Below are positions 63,514 through 64,000 of a DNA stretch of 64,000 nt, piece after piece; position 1 is the stretch's first letter; each line of letters begins with the position of its first letter. This DNA comes from Pseudomonas fluorescens (GTDB taxonomy: Bacteria > Pseudomonadota > Gammaproteobacteria > Pseudomonadales > Pseudomonadaceae), in NCBI RefSeq assembly GCF_000730425.1, contig NZ_CP008896.1, positions 1,550,001 to 1,614,000 on the forward strand. Reading direction: 5' to 3'. Made by a program: the position numbers and the translations under genes. The notes below the pieces were generated by a model. That model did not search any database, was not told where the DNA came from, and worked only from the letters and a program-made list of their open reading frames with translations.

Positions 63514-63528
63514 GTTAATGTTTTAACG
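63514..63528. promoter_or_regulatory. HpaR-type operator candidate upstream of hpaR2
   Basis: GTTAATGTTTTAACG is an inverted repeat (GTTAA/TTAAC) of the same type as CGTTAACACATTAACG at 55593-55608; 27-41 bp before the hpaR2 start. Confidence 0.5.
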
Positions 63529-63604
63529 AAACTCTAACATCCCCGCCCCGCGCTCGCGCTATAACTTAAGGGCCGCGCACGTCCATGGCGCGCTGAATCA
63601 AAAG

Positions 63605-63645
63605 CCCCGGCACGCAGGATCAAGACATTGATCCCCCCAGGGGCC
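63605..63645. promoter_or_regulatory. compound hairpin in the leader of the second PuuB-like gene
   Basis: Outer arms GCCCC/GGGGC and inner arms GGATCAA/TTGATCC (63618-63624 and 63629-63635) with a 4-base loop, about 50 bp before the ATG at 63696. Could be a terminator or a leader structure; no T-tract. Confidence 0.3.
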
Positions 63646-63695
63646 CTAATGAAGACATCTGCTTTAGAGCCTTCCTTCACTTTTCAGGCTGCGCC

Positions 63696-64000
63696 ATGAT
63701 CAACATTGAAACCCCCACGTATTACACCGCTACCAAGAAATACAACCTGAGCTTTCCCACCCTGGAACAGGACATCGAGGCCGATGTCGTGGTGATTGGC
63801 GGTGGGTTTTCCGGGATCAATACCGCCCTGGAGCTGGCAGAAAAGGGCATCACCCAGATCGTCGTACTGGAGGCCCGCTACCTGGGCTTTGGCGGCACCG
63901 GGCGCAATGGGGGGCAGATCATGGCCGGCATTGGCCACGACCTGGAGAAGATCAAGAAAGACGTCGGCGAGGATGGCCTGCGCCAGGTCTTCGAGATCAG
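63696..64000 (+). CDS. FAD-dependent oxidoreductase, PuuB-like, 5' part (continues beyond the window)
   Basis: 101 codons are visible without a stop. The sequence is MINIETPTYYTATKKYNLSF, then a Rossmann motif ADVVVIGGGFSGINTALELA and VVLEARYLGFGGTGRNGGQI, as in PuuB-type amine oxidases of the DAO fold. It is a paralogue of the gene at 5306-6601 with a different N-terminus. The ribosome site is weak. Functional context lies outside the window. Confidence 0.8.
   Translation, partial: MINIETPTYYTATKKYNLSFPTLEQDIEADVVVIGGGFSGINTALELAEKGITQIVVLEARYLGFGGTGRNGGQIMAGIGHDLEKIKKDVGEDGLRQVFEI

Overview
The window is chromosomal DNA of a fluorescent pseudomonad, most likely the Pseudomonas fluorescens group. 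The reasons are the high GC content, the many intergenic REP/REPIN hairpins (GTAGGAGCCGGCTTGCCGGC and GTGGGAGCGGGCTTGCTCGC families), OprD porins, FecIRA, SpuD/SpuI-type polyamine genes, MdeR/MdeA, and gene neighbourhoods typical of that genus. I see no tRNA, rRNA, CRISPR, prophage or insertion sequence. It is a catabolic and transport-rich accessory region, not a core housekeeping block.

Layout. 1-432: 5' part of a His/Pro-rich protein of unknown function (minus strand, runs off the window). 756-4765: fecI-fecR-fecA iron(III) dicitrate signalling and uptake. 4849-5217: 3' remnant of a MATE exporter. 5306-9178: polyamine (putrescine) operon with glutamine-synthetase-like ligase, PotF-like binding protein and PuuB-like oxidase, divergent from an AraC-type regulator. 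10353-12515: TonB-dependent siderophore receptor. 12640-16771: AhpD-like protein, MscS channel with a cNMP-like domain, pirin and LysR regulator. 17015-21216: two-gene RND efflux system. 21422-22657: exported M20 carboxypeptidase. 22859-26425: Rhs protein broken at both ends by homopolymer frameshifts, with a decayed ADP-ribosyltransferase-like tip. 26592-29927: diguanylate cyclase, LysE exporter and MocR regulator. 30161-35299: amidase, MHS transporter, OprD porin, nucleophile-less alpha/beta hydrolase. 35296-37215: two divergent LysR regulators. 37266-45244: polyol/sugar ABC-transport and catabolic operon with a LacI regulator and an excellent LacI-type operator at 45280-45299. 45531-47302: fatty-acid-hydroxylase/strictosidine-synthase-like pair. 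47382-49780: secreted PPC-domain protein and membrane-anchored histidine phosphatase, separated by a perfect SOS/LexA-like box. 49800-51632: mdeR/mdeA methionine gamma-lyase. 51660-52670: GlxA-type regulator. 52737-63487: complete homoprotocatechuate meta-cleavage cluster (hpaG1 G2 E D F X H I, with hpaA, a porin and two hpaR paralogues). 63696-end: start of a second PuuB-like oxidase.

How the genes work together. Several units pair a local regulator with a transporter and enzymes: FecI/FecR with FecA, LacI with the ABC polyol operon, MdeR with MdeA, MocR with LysE, HpaR/HpaA with the Hpa pathway. The hpa block takes homoprotocatechuate to succinic semialdehyde and pyruvate, but the 4-hydroxyphenylacetate hydroxylase genes (hpaBC) are not present here. 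The observations I rate highest are the doubly frameshifted Rhs gene with its ADP-ribosyltransferase-like tip, the perfect LexA-like box in front of a secreted PPC-domain protein, the duplicated HpaR regulators with shared CGTTAA-type sites, and the remote LacI operator of the polyol operon. Function calls come from reading protein sequences by eye; no database search was run.
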